This document shows, one piece after another, positions 10,235-20,532 of a stretch of 29,816 nt of DNA (positions are counted from its first letter, which is position 1; each line of letters starts with the position of its first letter). Where the stretch lies: assembly GCF_000485595.1 (NCBI RefSeq), contig NW_014578929.1, positions 1 to 29,816 on the forward strand, given 5' to 3'. The notes below the pieces were generated by a model. The model was given only the letters and a program-made list of their open reading frames with translations. It was not told where the DNA came from and did no database searches. A program made the translations under genes and the position numbers. This DNA comes from Priapulus caudatus. Its lineage: Eukaryota; Priapulida; Priapulimorpha; Priapulimorphida; Priapulidae.

Positions 10235-10430
10235 CTGTCGCTAGCGGCAGAGGCCTAGGCATCGCAGCGCAGCAACGCCGAGCGAGAGCGGCAAGGAGCG
10301 GGACCGACCTGGACAATCGATTTCCAGGGCGACTTTTTCTTTTGGGGTCGCCCCCGATATCATGTTTTTGGCGGGCTCTTTTTGGCATTTCGGGGGCGAA
10401 ATCGCCCGCCACGCCCGTGTATTTTTCCCA
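10235..10430 (-). repeat. 195-bp dispersed repeat, copy 2 (inverted)
   Basis: On the minus strand this reads the same ordered blocks as 5717-5911 at high identity, with a few substitutions and one or two indels. Sequence outside both copies is unrelated, so they appear to be independent insertions rather than the ends of one 4.7-kb element, though the latter is not excluded. Confidence 0.8.
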
Positions 10431-10483
10431 CTGGTATGCACTCTCCGTGAGTGCCCTCTGTCTAGTTACTCTTGTTATATATA

Positions 10484-10689
10484 TATGTGAATAGGTCACT
10501 TATAACTTTAAGAACATTAGAATTTGAACTTGTTTTTTTTAAACAAAAAGCCATAAAGCTGTATTTATATATCATCAGAGACTGCATGTGATCACATATA
10601 TATAATATTAATATAAGTATAAGTGACATGTAAGTGACCTATAAAAGTACAAGTATAAGTCATTTATCAGTCGCGCCCTATCTATACGT
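10484..10689. repeat. GTGACATATAGG-like motif DNA
   Basis: TAGGTCACTTATA, ATAAGTGACATGTAAGTGACC and AGTATAAGTCATTTAT recur here. The same words recur at about 11112-11157, 11466-11530, 13842-13885 and 14314-14382. They look like a degenerate satellite into which the CAGGG-ended MITEs inserted. Confidence 0.5.
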
Positions 10690-11076
10690 CAGGGTGCAAA
10701 ATTAACGCCGGGAGTTCGGAGTCAAATACGCCCTCATTTACTGTCGGACTCCTTGATTTGACATGTGCAGGAGTCCGTGTGACTCCCTGAAAATTCTGCT
10801 ATACTAACTAGTTCGAGAGTTAGTTCGTAGTTCCAGAGCACGGCCTCGCGGAATTACCATATTTTTTCAGCTAATGTTCAAAGAAAATTGGCAGACGTGC
10901 AACCGCATGAATCTTAAAATAAGCACATGCGTTATTGTTAATATCTTTAATGTTGAACCTCGGACTGCGGACTCCCTCATTTTGCTGCGTACTCCCTCAT
11001 TTTGCTGCGGACTCCCTCGTTTTGAGGGTAGGGAGTCCGTTGGTCTCCCGTATTCAAAAGTTAATTTCTACCCCTG
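10690..11076. mobile_element. MITE with CAGGG ends, 387 bp, flanked by ATACGT
   Basis: The left end CAGGGTGCAAAATTAACG...CGGGAG is mirrored by CTCCCG...TTAATTTCTACCCCTG at the right end. ATACGT directly precedes (10684-10689) and follows (11077-11082). The inside holds several copies of GGACTCC and CTCCCTCATTTTG and has no coding potential. CAGGG ends suggest the hAT group, but a 6-bp duplication is shorter than the usual 8 bp. Confidence 0.65.
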
Positions 11077-11169
11077 ATACGTGGCTTATAAACCTCTTGC
11101 AATTTGAAGTACGAGTCACGTATAAGTCACATATATTATATATACGTCTCTTATGGTAAGACCATAATT

Positions 11170-11464
11170 TACCAGCCCTTAACAAAAATTTGTTTGTAAA
11201 ATCAATGTCATGTATTACGCTTGCATTCTCGATTTCATATTTGTAAAATGTTGATAAGTTATTGTGTGATATCCTTTAGGTAAAACAGTAAGTCTGTAAA
11301 TGTAGGCTATTTGCTATAAATAATGTAGGCTATAAATAAAATGTAGGTACTCGCTAACACGGCTGAAACCACCGGCTCGGAGGGCTGGTGTTTTGCCAAT
11401 GTTACTGGCCCTCCAAACAATTTGCCGGCATATGCCGGTGGGCCGGTGCTAATTTCGCGCCCTG
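11170..11464. mobile_element. CAGGG-type MITE, left-truncated copy
   Basis: It aligns with 14038-14309 in the same orientation: ACCAGCCCT, TTTGTTTGTAAAATCAATGT, CGCTTGCATTCT, GGTAAAACAGTA, GGTACTCGCTAACA, TTTGCCGGCATATGCCGGTG and GGTGCTAATTTCGC.CCCTG. The left end, including the CAGGGCACGAAATT terminus, is missing. Confidence 0.75.
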
Positions 11465-11530
11465 CATATAGGTCACTTATACTTGACATACATTTGACAT
11501 GGCGACATACACGTCAAAGTGACAGATAAG

Positions 11531-12205
11531 TACATTTTTTGAGGGATTAACGACCTTTTCAAAATTGCCACAAAATTGTAAATAACAAAAGTAATGTCAC
11601 ATCGCAGTAGTTAACGCATGTTTGAGTGTGTGAGGCCAAACACGTAATATGCGTTTCTCCTGTTTTTCGTGGTACTACATTGTGGGTGGAATGATAGCAT
11701 TTAATAGCATTTGCCACTTGTTGTAATGAGGTATTTAAACGACACGTATCGTAAAAGGCGTAAACGCAGTCTCACAGGAAATTGTTCTTTTATTCGTTGC
11801 TCTGCACTGTTACAAACGTCAGTCGTATCTCTAACCACTCTCGTCTCCTTCCGACCGCTCTCCACATTGGCCTCTCCCGGCCTCCACCTTATATCTCTTT
11901 TTCTTACATCTTCCTTTCTCTCCCTTATATATGTCCCGGCGTAGTCAAGTGTCACGTGGTGATCCACAACATTGATCGGTGACGTAACCAGAAACATCCC
12001 TGGATTTCGCCCGTCTATGGCCGGTGGCCTATTCTCCCGATTGCATCATCTATGCATGCGTCACACTACGATGCCCCCCTTCTTAGTGAGGGTCCGACGG
12101 CCGCAACTCCGACAACTCATGGCCAATAACTAATGACTCGAAAGTAATGACTAATGGCTCACGGCTAATAACTCCACGGGCCATTCTTCTACCATTTGTA
12201 CTAAG
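11531..12205. other. Non-coding, no gene seen
   Basis: There is a pyrimidine-rich tract about 11815-11935 (TCTCC, CTCCCTTATATATG) and short overlapping frames on both strands without known similarity. ACTAATGGCTCACGGCTAATAACTC near 12120-12180 is a short internal repetition. Confidence 0.5.
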
Positions 12206-12440
12206 GTAATTCGAAACTTAACTTGAAAAATTCTGCAACCATTCTGAAAACGTTAATAATTTGCCAACGAAAAGTTTTGCTAAACGTTTTTCAATACATA
12301 TAACCTTGTTATGAATGTTTATGGAACGTTAGCAAAATCTTTGCTCCCAGCATTTCCATTTAAGCATTTTGTGACCATACTGTAATTAAATCGTCAATAA
12401 AATGTTTTTGGTAAACATGCCTAATAAGAACCTACATGTA

Positions 12441-13220
12441 ATCAAGAGTACATAATAGAGAAGAGTATGACGCTGTTTTAACAGCGTTTTGCGTAGTTTT
12501 CAACTTGAATTTATTCTATCAATATGTGAATAAATATATTCAAACTATACCTTGTTTTGTTCTCTGATTCTCCCTTAATCATATGACACCACAGGTTTAC
12601 CTGAAAATCTTGTGTTCTTCAAAAAAGTTCTTTGATTACGACATTTCTTGTTGTCCCCGTGATTTGCATCTCTCCGACTAAACTTGATATAGCGCGGCAG
12701 CACCAGATTGTTACTACGGGACGCTGGGGGCTGTTGGCGGATATTAGGTAAGCACAGTAACAGCACTTGTTTCGCTTCATTATCATCAGGAACACGATGG
12801 CAACACATCTAAAATCAGCTGCTAGCTCGCCGTGAGCACACATTTATTTTTAGCACGCTGGAAACACATTACACACTGCATACAATTCGATGCCTAATAT
12901 CCCCAACAGCCCCCAGCGTCCCGTAGTAACAATCTGGTGCTGCCGCGCTATATCAAGTTTAGTCGGAGAAAAGCAAATCACGGGGAAAACTGTGTGAAAG
13001 CGTGTCATATTCAAAGAACTTTTTGAAGAACACATACGATTTTCAGGTAAACTGGTGGTGTCATATGATTTAGGGAGAATCAGAGAACAAAACAAGGTAT
13101 ATAGTTTGAATATTATTTATTTATTCACATATAAATTATTGATAGAATAAATTCAAGTTGAAAACTATGCAAATCGCTGTTAAAACAGTGTCATACTCTT
13201 CTCTATTATGTACTCTTGAT
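12441..13220. mobile_element. Long inverted repeat (foldback-like), arms about 310-330 bp
   Basis: The left arm (12441-12748) and right arm (12893-13220) pair along their length. Examples are ATCAAGAGTACATAATAGAG against its inverse at the far end, CACCAGATTGTTACTACGGG against CCCGTAGTAACAATCTGGTG, and TGATATAGCGCGGCAGCACC against GGTGCTGCCGCGCTATATCA. A 144-base spacer separates them. AACGTT-containing DNA on both outer sides (12245-12340 and 13290-13370) suggests a larger host element. No ORF of note. Transcription would give a long double-stranded RNA. Confidence 0.85.
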
Positions 13221-13978
13221 ATAATATATATATATACTTTACCTTAATAAGAGAAAAGAACCTACATATAACCTTATTATTAATGTTTAACCTTTGTTCC
13301 AAAAGTTTTTATTGAACCATTTTGCAACAATATCATGAACGTTAAAAAACGTCAATTAAACGTTTTTTTTATAATCTACATATATATGTTATAATTAACA
13401 CTTTGAAACCATTTAAAAATGGTTTTCATAACAAACTATAATACAACAAAATCCTAACATTTTGAAAACATGTATTAGCTAGATATATGTGAAGGTAGAT
13501 GGACATGACCTGTTATTCTTAGTCAAGCAGACTAATTAAAGGACTAATAATTTAGATAGCCCGTAGTGAATTACTAATACACCCAAATATTTGATGGGTA
13601 TACGCACATACATAGCACAATTTTAACCATAACAGTTTGGTTATACTGCGTGAAATTTTAGGTACCATGAAGAAATTACAGACGATGTGTTGGTCAAGTG
13701 GTTGAACGCCAGCCCTGCATCACCAGAATTTTCACGGCTCGTTTCCTGGCTCAGCTTAGAATTAAAAGCTCTCTGCAAATTGGAGGAGCATGTCAACCCT
13801 GTCACAGGTAATATATGCCTGCCTGTCACTCACAAAGTGTGCTTATATGTCTCATATAAGTGAAACATGTGACATATAGGTGACTTTTCCATTATGAAAC
13901 CTTCCTTATATACCACAGAGATGAAATGCATATGACATGTAGTTCATGTTTGTTATATCTACTTCACACGTACGTCAT
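13221..13978. other. Non-coding, no gene seen
   Basis: AT-rich with AACGTTAAAAAACGT words to about 13460. The stretch 13640-13810 is less AT-rich and includes GTGAAATTTTAGGTACCATG and ...CACAGGTAATAT, which could be an exon-like piece, but no protein match is apparent. 13840-13890 carries the GTGACATATAGG-like motif. Confidence 0.4.
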
Positions 13979-14309
13979 CAGGGCACGAAATTGCGATTTT
14001 TTTGTACCGGCCCAGAGGGCTGGTAGCAGCATTTTTTTTACCAGCCCTCACAAATTTTGTTTGTAAAATCAATGTCATGTTTCACGCTTGCATTCTTGAT
14101 TTCATATTTGTAAAATGTTGATGATTTATAGCGTGATGTCCTTCAGGTAAAACAGTATTGTAGGCTATTTTTTCATTAATGTTATAAATAAAAATGTTAA
14201 TTGGTACTCGCTAACAAGGCTGCTCCGAGCCGGTGTTTTGCCAATGTTATCGGCTTTCCAAATAATTTGCCGGCATATGCCGGTGGGCTGGTGCTAATTT
14301 CGCACCCTG
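13979..14309. mobile_element. MITE with CAGGG ends, 331 bp, flanked by GTCAT
   Basis: The left end CAGGGCACGAAATTGCGATT...ACCGGCCCA and the right end TGGGCTGGTGCTAATTTCGC.ACCCTG form terminal inverted repeats. GTCAT lies directly before (13974-13978) and after (14310-14314). A GCCGGCATATGCCGG palindrome sits near the right end. It is non-coding, and a truncated sister copy is at 11170-11464. Confidence 0.75.
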
Positions 14310-14380
14310 GTCATATATATGTGTCATGAAGTTTACATATATGTGGCGTGTAGGCCATATGTATGTGACATATAGGTCAC

Positions 14381-15800
14381 TAGCTGGGCTACCCGGCGAT
14401 GCCCGGGATTTTTTGGGGTTACTGCTTTTCTGCTATTTCATGCGTTTTCTGCTATTGCTTGCGTTATTCGCATTTCATGCGATTGCCTGATTTTGAGCCT
14501 GACTGTTGAGCCTGATTGTTGAGCGCTATAGGATTGCTGTTTAATGGGGGGAAATGTGTTGTTTGTTTTTTGCCCTTATTTTGGCCTTTTTGTGCAAATT
14601 GTTTTTGGCCTAAAATGGTCGTCGCGTCATGCTGATTGAGAATATACCTCACGGGTCACCTCTTACTGGTCTCGAGAAGACAGACAGACAGAATCAGATA
14701 GATCCGGCGATTTATTGTAGGAGATGAATACGAAACACTCGAAAATACGAAAATAAGCAGCAAGTTAAGCATTTATACCTATATGGTAGTCGTCTATGAC
14801 GCTTACCAAATAGATAGATAACCGCTTTTGTCTCTCCGCTTTTGTCTCTCCTTCGAAGCTAAATAGATAGTTAGGGGCCTTATAAATGGTCGTCGCGACA
14901 TGTTGATTAAGAATATATATGGTGTTTGGGATGACCTGTTACGGGGGGGGAGAAGATAGACAGACGGACAGACACAAAAACAGACTCGCCCTTTATGTAA
15001 GAGATGAATAATTTTAATTGTAATTTCAGATTTTTGTAGTTTTTGTATTTTTTTTGATTTCTTTGGCCTAAAATGGTCGTCACATTATGCTGATACATGC
15101 GTCTAAACAGAGGATTTGCTCCGACCTGTGATTGGAGGATAAAAATAGACCCCGCCCACTCCCGCTATTATGCTATGACCAGTAGGAACATGTACTAACT
15201 ATCATATGGAGCGAACAATTTGAGTTACAATTCTACACATCATGTGACATGTCTTAGCCTTAATCTCTGTGAATTTTGAGTCTATTGTCCATTGAAGCAC
15301 GATTAGTGTAATTAATTAGCAAATATGCTGATTGAGAGTGCTAACGACAAACACTGAGTGCATGCGGGAAAAATAAGCAGCAAGTTGAGCATTTATACCG
15401 TAGCATAGTAGCAGCAGTAGTAGTCGTGTACGACGCTTTTGTCTCTCCTTCGAAGCTAAATTGGTTTTAATAGAACTAACAAAAATAGTCGACAATAGAG
15501 CTCGAAAAATAGCGGTCAAAATGCAAATTCAACATGCACTCGATGGATGAGCAGTGAACGGCCGCAGTGAATTAGTAGGAGGGTATATAGCGCCACCGCG
15601 CGGACATTTATTAAAATAATAAATAATTGTAATTGTAATTTTAAACTTTTTTATTTTGTGTTTTTTTTTGGGCCTTATAAATGGTCGTCGCGACATGCTG
15701 ATTAAGAATATATATGGTGTTGGGGGTGAGCTCTTAGGGGGGAGAGAAGATAGACAGAAGGACAGACACAAAAACAGACTCGCCCTTTATGTAAGAGATA
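14381..15800 (+). repeat. Composite interspersed repeat with three to four related modules
   Basis: It starts CTAGCTGGGCTACCCGGCGA TGCCCGGG. A module with ATGGTCGTCGCG, CATGCTGATTAAGAATATAT, a G-run, GACAGACAGAC words, and CGCCCTTTATGTAAGAGATG occurs at about 14614-14730 (divergent), 14886-15010 and 15679-15802, with a partial at 15072. Between them, GCAGCAAGTTGAGCATTTAT and CTCTCCTTCGAAGCTAAAT also repeat. The CTAGCTG..CCCGGCGA start with GACAGACA near the end recalls widespread small invertebrate elements of uncertain class. No coding region. Confidence 0.65.
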
Positions 15801-15967
15801 TATACATGGCATGAGCTGCAGATTATGTGTATGCGATGAGTAGTCCCCTTGCACGGTTCCTGTGTCACCTATAACCAATGTTTGTTGTGTAACGTGTATG
15901 CTTCGTGTATACGGTGTCTGTATATATGTCGATTGTCAGCTACAGATAGGCAAGTGTCGACCTCGTG

Positions 15968-16490
15968 TATGCTCTTGTCCTTATATATAGATACTACTAC
16001 AAAAACGAACTCTGTCTGTCTGTCTGTTTGCTAAGCATTCCACCGTTTATTGATTTAAGATGCCCAAAATTGCAATCGAATGAGATGAAATTTTGCATAC
16101 GAAGAGACTGGTGAAACTGATGACACTTGAGAATTGGGAATGCAGAAACTGTCAAATAAACAGGGGATGCCAGAGAAAATACCCACAGTTGATATTTGTT
16201 AAAAAATAAGGACAATTTATGCGAGCTGGTGTTGTGTGAATTTGAACATGCGCTAAGAGTGGTCTAGCATGTTGACAGTTCAACTGCCATTGGAAGTGAT
16301 AGTAACAGTGAGCTTGATTTTGGAATGGTCTTGTTCTCAGAAGACCTCCTGGAAACCCACTGGAACCTACTATATACACACCTATGTGCACATAAGGAAT
16401 GCTTTGGCGAAAACACCTTAAATGCTGCTTGATGATTGGCAGCCCGGATCCGCGCGAAGCGCGAACAACGCCTCGCGGCGACCCTAAATC
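15968..16490 (-). repeat. Interspersed repeat related to the CCCGG/GACAGACA type
   Basis: On the minus strand it starts near GGGTCGCCGCGAGGCGTTGT, passes CGCGCGGATCCGGGCTGCC and AAGGTGTTTTCGCC, and ends with CAGACAGACAGACAGAGTTC and TTTTTGTAGTAGTATCTATA. The start and end styles resemble the composite repeat upstream, but the body differs. No ORF with a known domain. Confidence 0.5.
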
Positions 16491-17457
16491 TTATTCGCTG
16501 CATTATTTCGAACACTGTTTGGACAGTGCTCTTTGAGTAAGCATAAAAGCCCCATAATCGCTCAATTGAGGAGTTGTGGCGATTGCAGAACCCTTTCGAC
16601 TACGCACGTAGGTCGAGTGTTTATACAAATGCTCGTTATTGTTGCTTTGCTGCTCGGCGCGCGTCTTTTTCCTGTAGAAAACGAATTTAGCGTTTTGTCT
16701 GTTTTATGCCCTGAGATTATTTTCGAAGTTATCCATAGATGGCGCAACGAGTCCATCTATGTACCATTTTCAAGTATTTAAAAAAAAACGCTCGGCTCGA
16801 TGACCTAGACTGCCGCGCGGTGCACAGTTCGACACGCTAGCGTAACTCACTTCAGTGTAGCCAACGATAGTTGGCTGAGTGAAGGTCGGTAGCAGTCTAG
16901 CCCTGCAATCGTCACTGCCGCTCCGACTTCCCGTATCCATCTTAACGCACCAATGTGATGTTCTCATGTTTGCCATTATGATTATGACGATGTTATCTGG
17001 AAAAGCTCCGCCTTCGTGGCGTCAGCGCGTGGCGTGGCGTCGTGGCGAGAATTTCGTCAGTCTCTGTGTGATTTCGCGTGACACAGCTCGGTTACGAACA
17101 GAGACGTTATGTTTTCATAAGAAGTCAACACTGTTCTTCAAATAGAAACAAAGATCGAAGCTGTTGGATGAGTATTTGTTTTGAAATCGTTTTGAGAGCG
17201 TACGTACAGCATTTTTGCATATATTACGTCGTCCCAGCGTGCTGCTTATAGCAAAAACTTCGTCTACCCCTGCGGTCGAGGGTGGCCCTGATTGCTCTTG
17301 TGCAGAAAAACTTCGCAGAAAAACTTGGAACTCGCCTGCTCGCAGTTACCTTGACGGTGCAACCCCTATATATACGCATATATAGCACCGACTCCTACGG
17401 CTATCAACAACGCCTAGGATATACTCAACATACTAGGCTACCTCTATGTGATTATTA
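16491..17457. other. Non-coding, no gene seen
   Basis: Short frames on both strands (for example 16533-16781 and 16879-17145) have no recognisable domain. A small palindrome CCAACGATAGTTGG lies at 16860-16873. Composition is more balanced than the neighbours, so an unrecognised exon or old repeat cannot be excluded. Confidence 0.4.
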
Positions 17458-18123
17458 TGTGATTATTACGTCGTCATTGTTTGTATATAGGTGAACATTT
17501 CGGCCCAAGGATAGAGAACATGGGTCCCAATAAAACCAAGGCTTAATGCTTTCGCTGCAGCTGCCGCTCGTTATATGAAGCCGCTGACGCATATAATAAA
17601 ATACAATTCATAATAAAACTTATACATCACAGTGTAGAAGTAGACGGTGTTGACACTTTTATTGATATTTTCATTGAACTTGCAAAGAAGAGCAGCTCAA
17701 TGCAGCTCAGCTGTTTCATTGTATTCCTGGTAAAATTAACGTTCAACAACTAGCTGAACGGCTAGGATTACGGCTATCGGCAATAATATGGGGACGGAGC
17801 AGGTTGGTGGGGGTTGGCTGTGTTCAATTATATGTGATTATTACGTCGTCATTGTTTGTATATAGGTGAAGCATTTCTATTTACATGAATAGAGGCGTAT
17901 TATTTCCGCATATATTATTATAAAACCCAGCTTATGTATCGCCTGCAGCTGGCGCTCGTTACATGAAGCACTGACGCATAATAAAATACAATTCATAATA
18001 AAACTTATACAACACAGTGTAGAAGTAGAAGGTGTTGACACTTTTATAGATATTTTCATTGAACTTGCAAAGAACAGCAGCTCAATGCAGCTGAGGTGTT
18101 TCATTGTATTCCTGGTAAAATTA
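17458..18123 (+). repeat. Direct duplication, two units of about 290 bp, period about 376-388 bp
   Basis: TGATTATTACGTCGTCATTG starts both units (17458 and 17834). They also share CGCTCGTTA.ATGAAGC, AATACAATTCATAATAAAAC, TTTTCATTGAACTTGCAAAG and TTTCATTGTATTCCTGGTAA (ends about 17740 and 18118). Differences are a few substitutions and small indels. No coding function is visible. Confidence 0.85.
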
Positions 18124-18132
18124 TCGAGTGGT

Positions 18133-18197
18133 CGCTGGCAGCTATGGATTCGTGCGCCGGCCTATGCATTCGGCACACGGATCCATAGCTGCCAGCG
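18133..18197. repeat. Strong hairpin, 26-bp stem with 13-base loop
   Basis: CGCTGGCAGCTATGGATTCG (start of the left stem, 18133-18158) pairs with 18172-18197 with two mismatches. Its GC-rich stem follows directly after the direct duplication and may mark the end of a mobile element. Confidence 0.8.
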
Positions 18198-18439
18198 CTG
18201 CATACTGTCGTAGGACGTTCCCGCGGTCGCGTGCGCCTTGCCGCGGAACTGCGCGCAAGATCTGCGCTTATAGTGCTTGGGATCAACACCTCCTTTCGGA
18301 AACGCTTCTCTAGTATCCCGTCTCATCTGGGCCTCCATCAGCCTGCAATTTTTCTGAGAAAACAGTAAAAGAAGTATCTTTCAAGCTATACCACTTACTG
18401 GCTTGGGATACTGAAGAAAGCAATTATGCCATTTTCACG

Positions 18440-19380
18440 CAGTACGTGACTATATGTAAGTATAGCCACAGGAAACTCCTTTCTTTGTCACAGGACATAG
18501 CTTACGTGGCATCAAGGGGGGGGAGACAACACCAAAGCATCTTGCTCTTGGTATGACAATAAGGCATCTAAGAGGTCCCTCCAAGGTCATTAGCCTCCTA
18601 ACGGTCTTGGCATTTTGTATCTCACACCAAAGTAATAGAACACGAACCAGCATTGACAGGGAGACAAATTGACTTGAATGAGAGCCTACCATAAGGATTT
18701 GTAAAGTGTCAACCAACAGCACTGGTTTACGACACCTGAGGTCATAGGAGCAACCCTTCCTGAATGATCAGTATTCAACACTCTGCTACAGAATGATAGT
18801 ATTCCAGCAGGTAGTAAGATCAGTTACTTGCCAGTCATTGATGCCAGGCCCTACAGAAATGTCAACTATCAACACCATCTTGCTTCATAGCTTAAATATT
18901 TTCCGATAAATGAGAGCTCCAAGCCATATTGTTAGTGTGTTATCAAGCAATCTACTGTAAAGCACAGCAGATATGATAACGATATGGATAAATTAAATGC
19001 TTCAGCAATGCATTGTTGTATGCCTAGGCCCTAGGACAGTTCCATCTGCAAAGACATGTCTGGCAGTCAAGTTCATGCTTCAGAGATGCTAAATTACAGT
19101 TCATCTTTATTAAATCAGGTGCAGTTGATGGAGGATCAGTCAATGGTGTTTTGAGTGGACACCACTACAACAGAGGGATGAGATGCCACAAACTTGTGTT
19201 TGATGCATTCAACACCTCTGCTGGAGAGAGTTCTTAAACACTCTTTACTGCAGAAGAGAATAAGATGAAAAAGATTGCATGGGACCTCAATACTCGTTTG
19301 CCTGATGCTGATGCTTTCATTAAGATAACCACTTCTAACGATCTTTGCAAAATCATAAAAAAATTCATAAAATAAGTGAA
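18440..19380 (+). pseudogene. Decayed transposase-like relic
   Basis: Scattered forward frames give peptides of a multicopy invertebrate transposase-like type as I remember it: DIAYVASRGG (about 18496), then after a frameshift TPKHLALGMTIRHLRGPSKV and ISLLTVLAFCIS (about 18529-18625), SYLPVIDA (about 18820-18845), and GGSVNGVLSGHHYNRGMRCH (from about 19130). The last frame is stopped by TAA at 19235 and then reads on to 19375. The TPKHLALGMTIRHL segment occupies the same kind of position as TPLPIYLGIMIHMKT in the large transposon gene at 23157-27827, suggesting a distant relative. No start, ends or intact frame remain. The exact superfamily is unknown. Confidence 0.5.
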
Positions 19381-19547
19381 GAAAGTTCAACTTTTGCATT
19401 TTGAATGTCCTACCTTGGCATGGTTGAATGTCTAATATTCTTTGGGAGAGCTCCAATGGTAGTGAACTGGACTCTCCATTTTGCTTCTCTCAGATCTATG
19501 ATCTTTTGGTTCTTTGCCTATGACAGGGTAACCTGTACCAAGTTGCA

Positions 19548-20532
19548 GTGGACCAGACTATTGAGCAGATGGTAAGACATACTGGCGAGCCAATCGTGTT
19601 TGCAAGTCGTTCGTTGACCCAGACAGAACGTAACTATGCACAGATCGAGAAGGAGCTGTCAGCGGTAAACTGTGGATTACAGGAATTCCATCAATACAGC
19701 TATGCATGCCATGTGTTTGTGCAGTCGGATCACAAGCCACTAGAAATCATAATTAAGAAGCCACTTCACGCAGCCCCAAAACGACTTCAGCGCATGATGC
19801 TTCGGCTCCAACCATATGGTGTAGGAACAAACCGGTCAAAGAAATTCTCATCGCAGACACTCTAAGTAGAGCCCCTGCTAACAACGTTTGTAGAACGTCC
19901 AGTGAGGAACAGTTAGAGAAGATGAACATGCTGCTGCATCTACACATAACAGATTATAGGTTAAGGCAGATACAGGCAAATACAAAAGAAGATATCTGCT
20001 TGCAGACATTGAAGAATGTCATAATTCACGGATGGCCGCGGAGTCGAAGGACAAGGTACCTTATATTGTACATCCTCCTTATTATACCTGCGAGAAACTG
20101 CATCCAAAATGGCATCTTATTTCGTGGAGAGAGAGCGATCGTGCCACAGAAGCTTCGCCAGTATGGAGAAGTATTAGAGCGAATTCATTCATCACACATT
20201 GGAGTAGAAGGTTGTCTGATATGAGCACGAGACTTACTCTATTGGCCAGGGATGAATGTCAACGTTAAGTAATATATAGGTCGCTGTGGTGTGTGCAGGA
20301 CTTATGATCACAAGCAGCAGAAGGAGACTCTCATTCCTCATGATGTGCGGGACACAATATGGGCCAAAGCAGGGGCAGATCTATTCTTCTTTGACTATAG
20401 GGATTACCTGATCACAGTGGATTATTATTCCAATTGGTGAAAAATCGATTATCTGCCAAATACGAGCACAGAGACTGGTGATGAAGCTTAAAGCACAGTT
20501 TGCTCGTTATGTCAGACAACAGACCGCAATTC
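19548..20532 (+). pseudogene. Ty3/gypsy pol fragment: RNase H and integrase N-terminal half
   Basis: The first frame (19548 to about 19820) is the RNase H domain of an LTR retrotransposon polyprotein: FASRSLTQTERNYAQIEKEL, then VQSDHKPLE and KPLHAAPKRLQRM. The expected E and D residues are present, but the first catalytic Asp region (DAS..GLG in relatives) is degraded. After a frameshift near 19820, EILIADTLSRAP leads into the integrase: an HHCC zinc finger (RIHSSHIGVEGC...GVCRTY), the first core Asp (AGADLFFFD), DYLITVDYYSNW, and the start of the second core Asp motif (SDNRPQF) at about 20511-20532. In-frame stops at 20222 and near 20266 and 20440 show it is dead. Gag, protease and most of the reverse transcriptase are absent. 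The reading frame breaks at the MITE starting at 20533. Confidence 0.85.

Noticed and set aside
5717-10430. Single 4.7-kb transposon bounded by the inverted 195-bp repeats
   Set aside because: No target duplication or terminal motif at the outer edges, and no coding sequence between. It is kept only as a question in the findings.
16800-16920. Possible tRNA-like GC-rich segment
   Set aside because: No B-box GGTTCGANNCC, no acceptor-stem pairing and no cloverleaf could be formed by eye.
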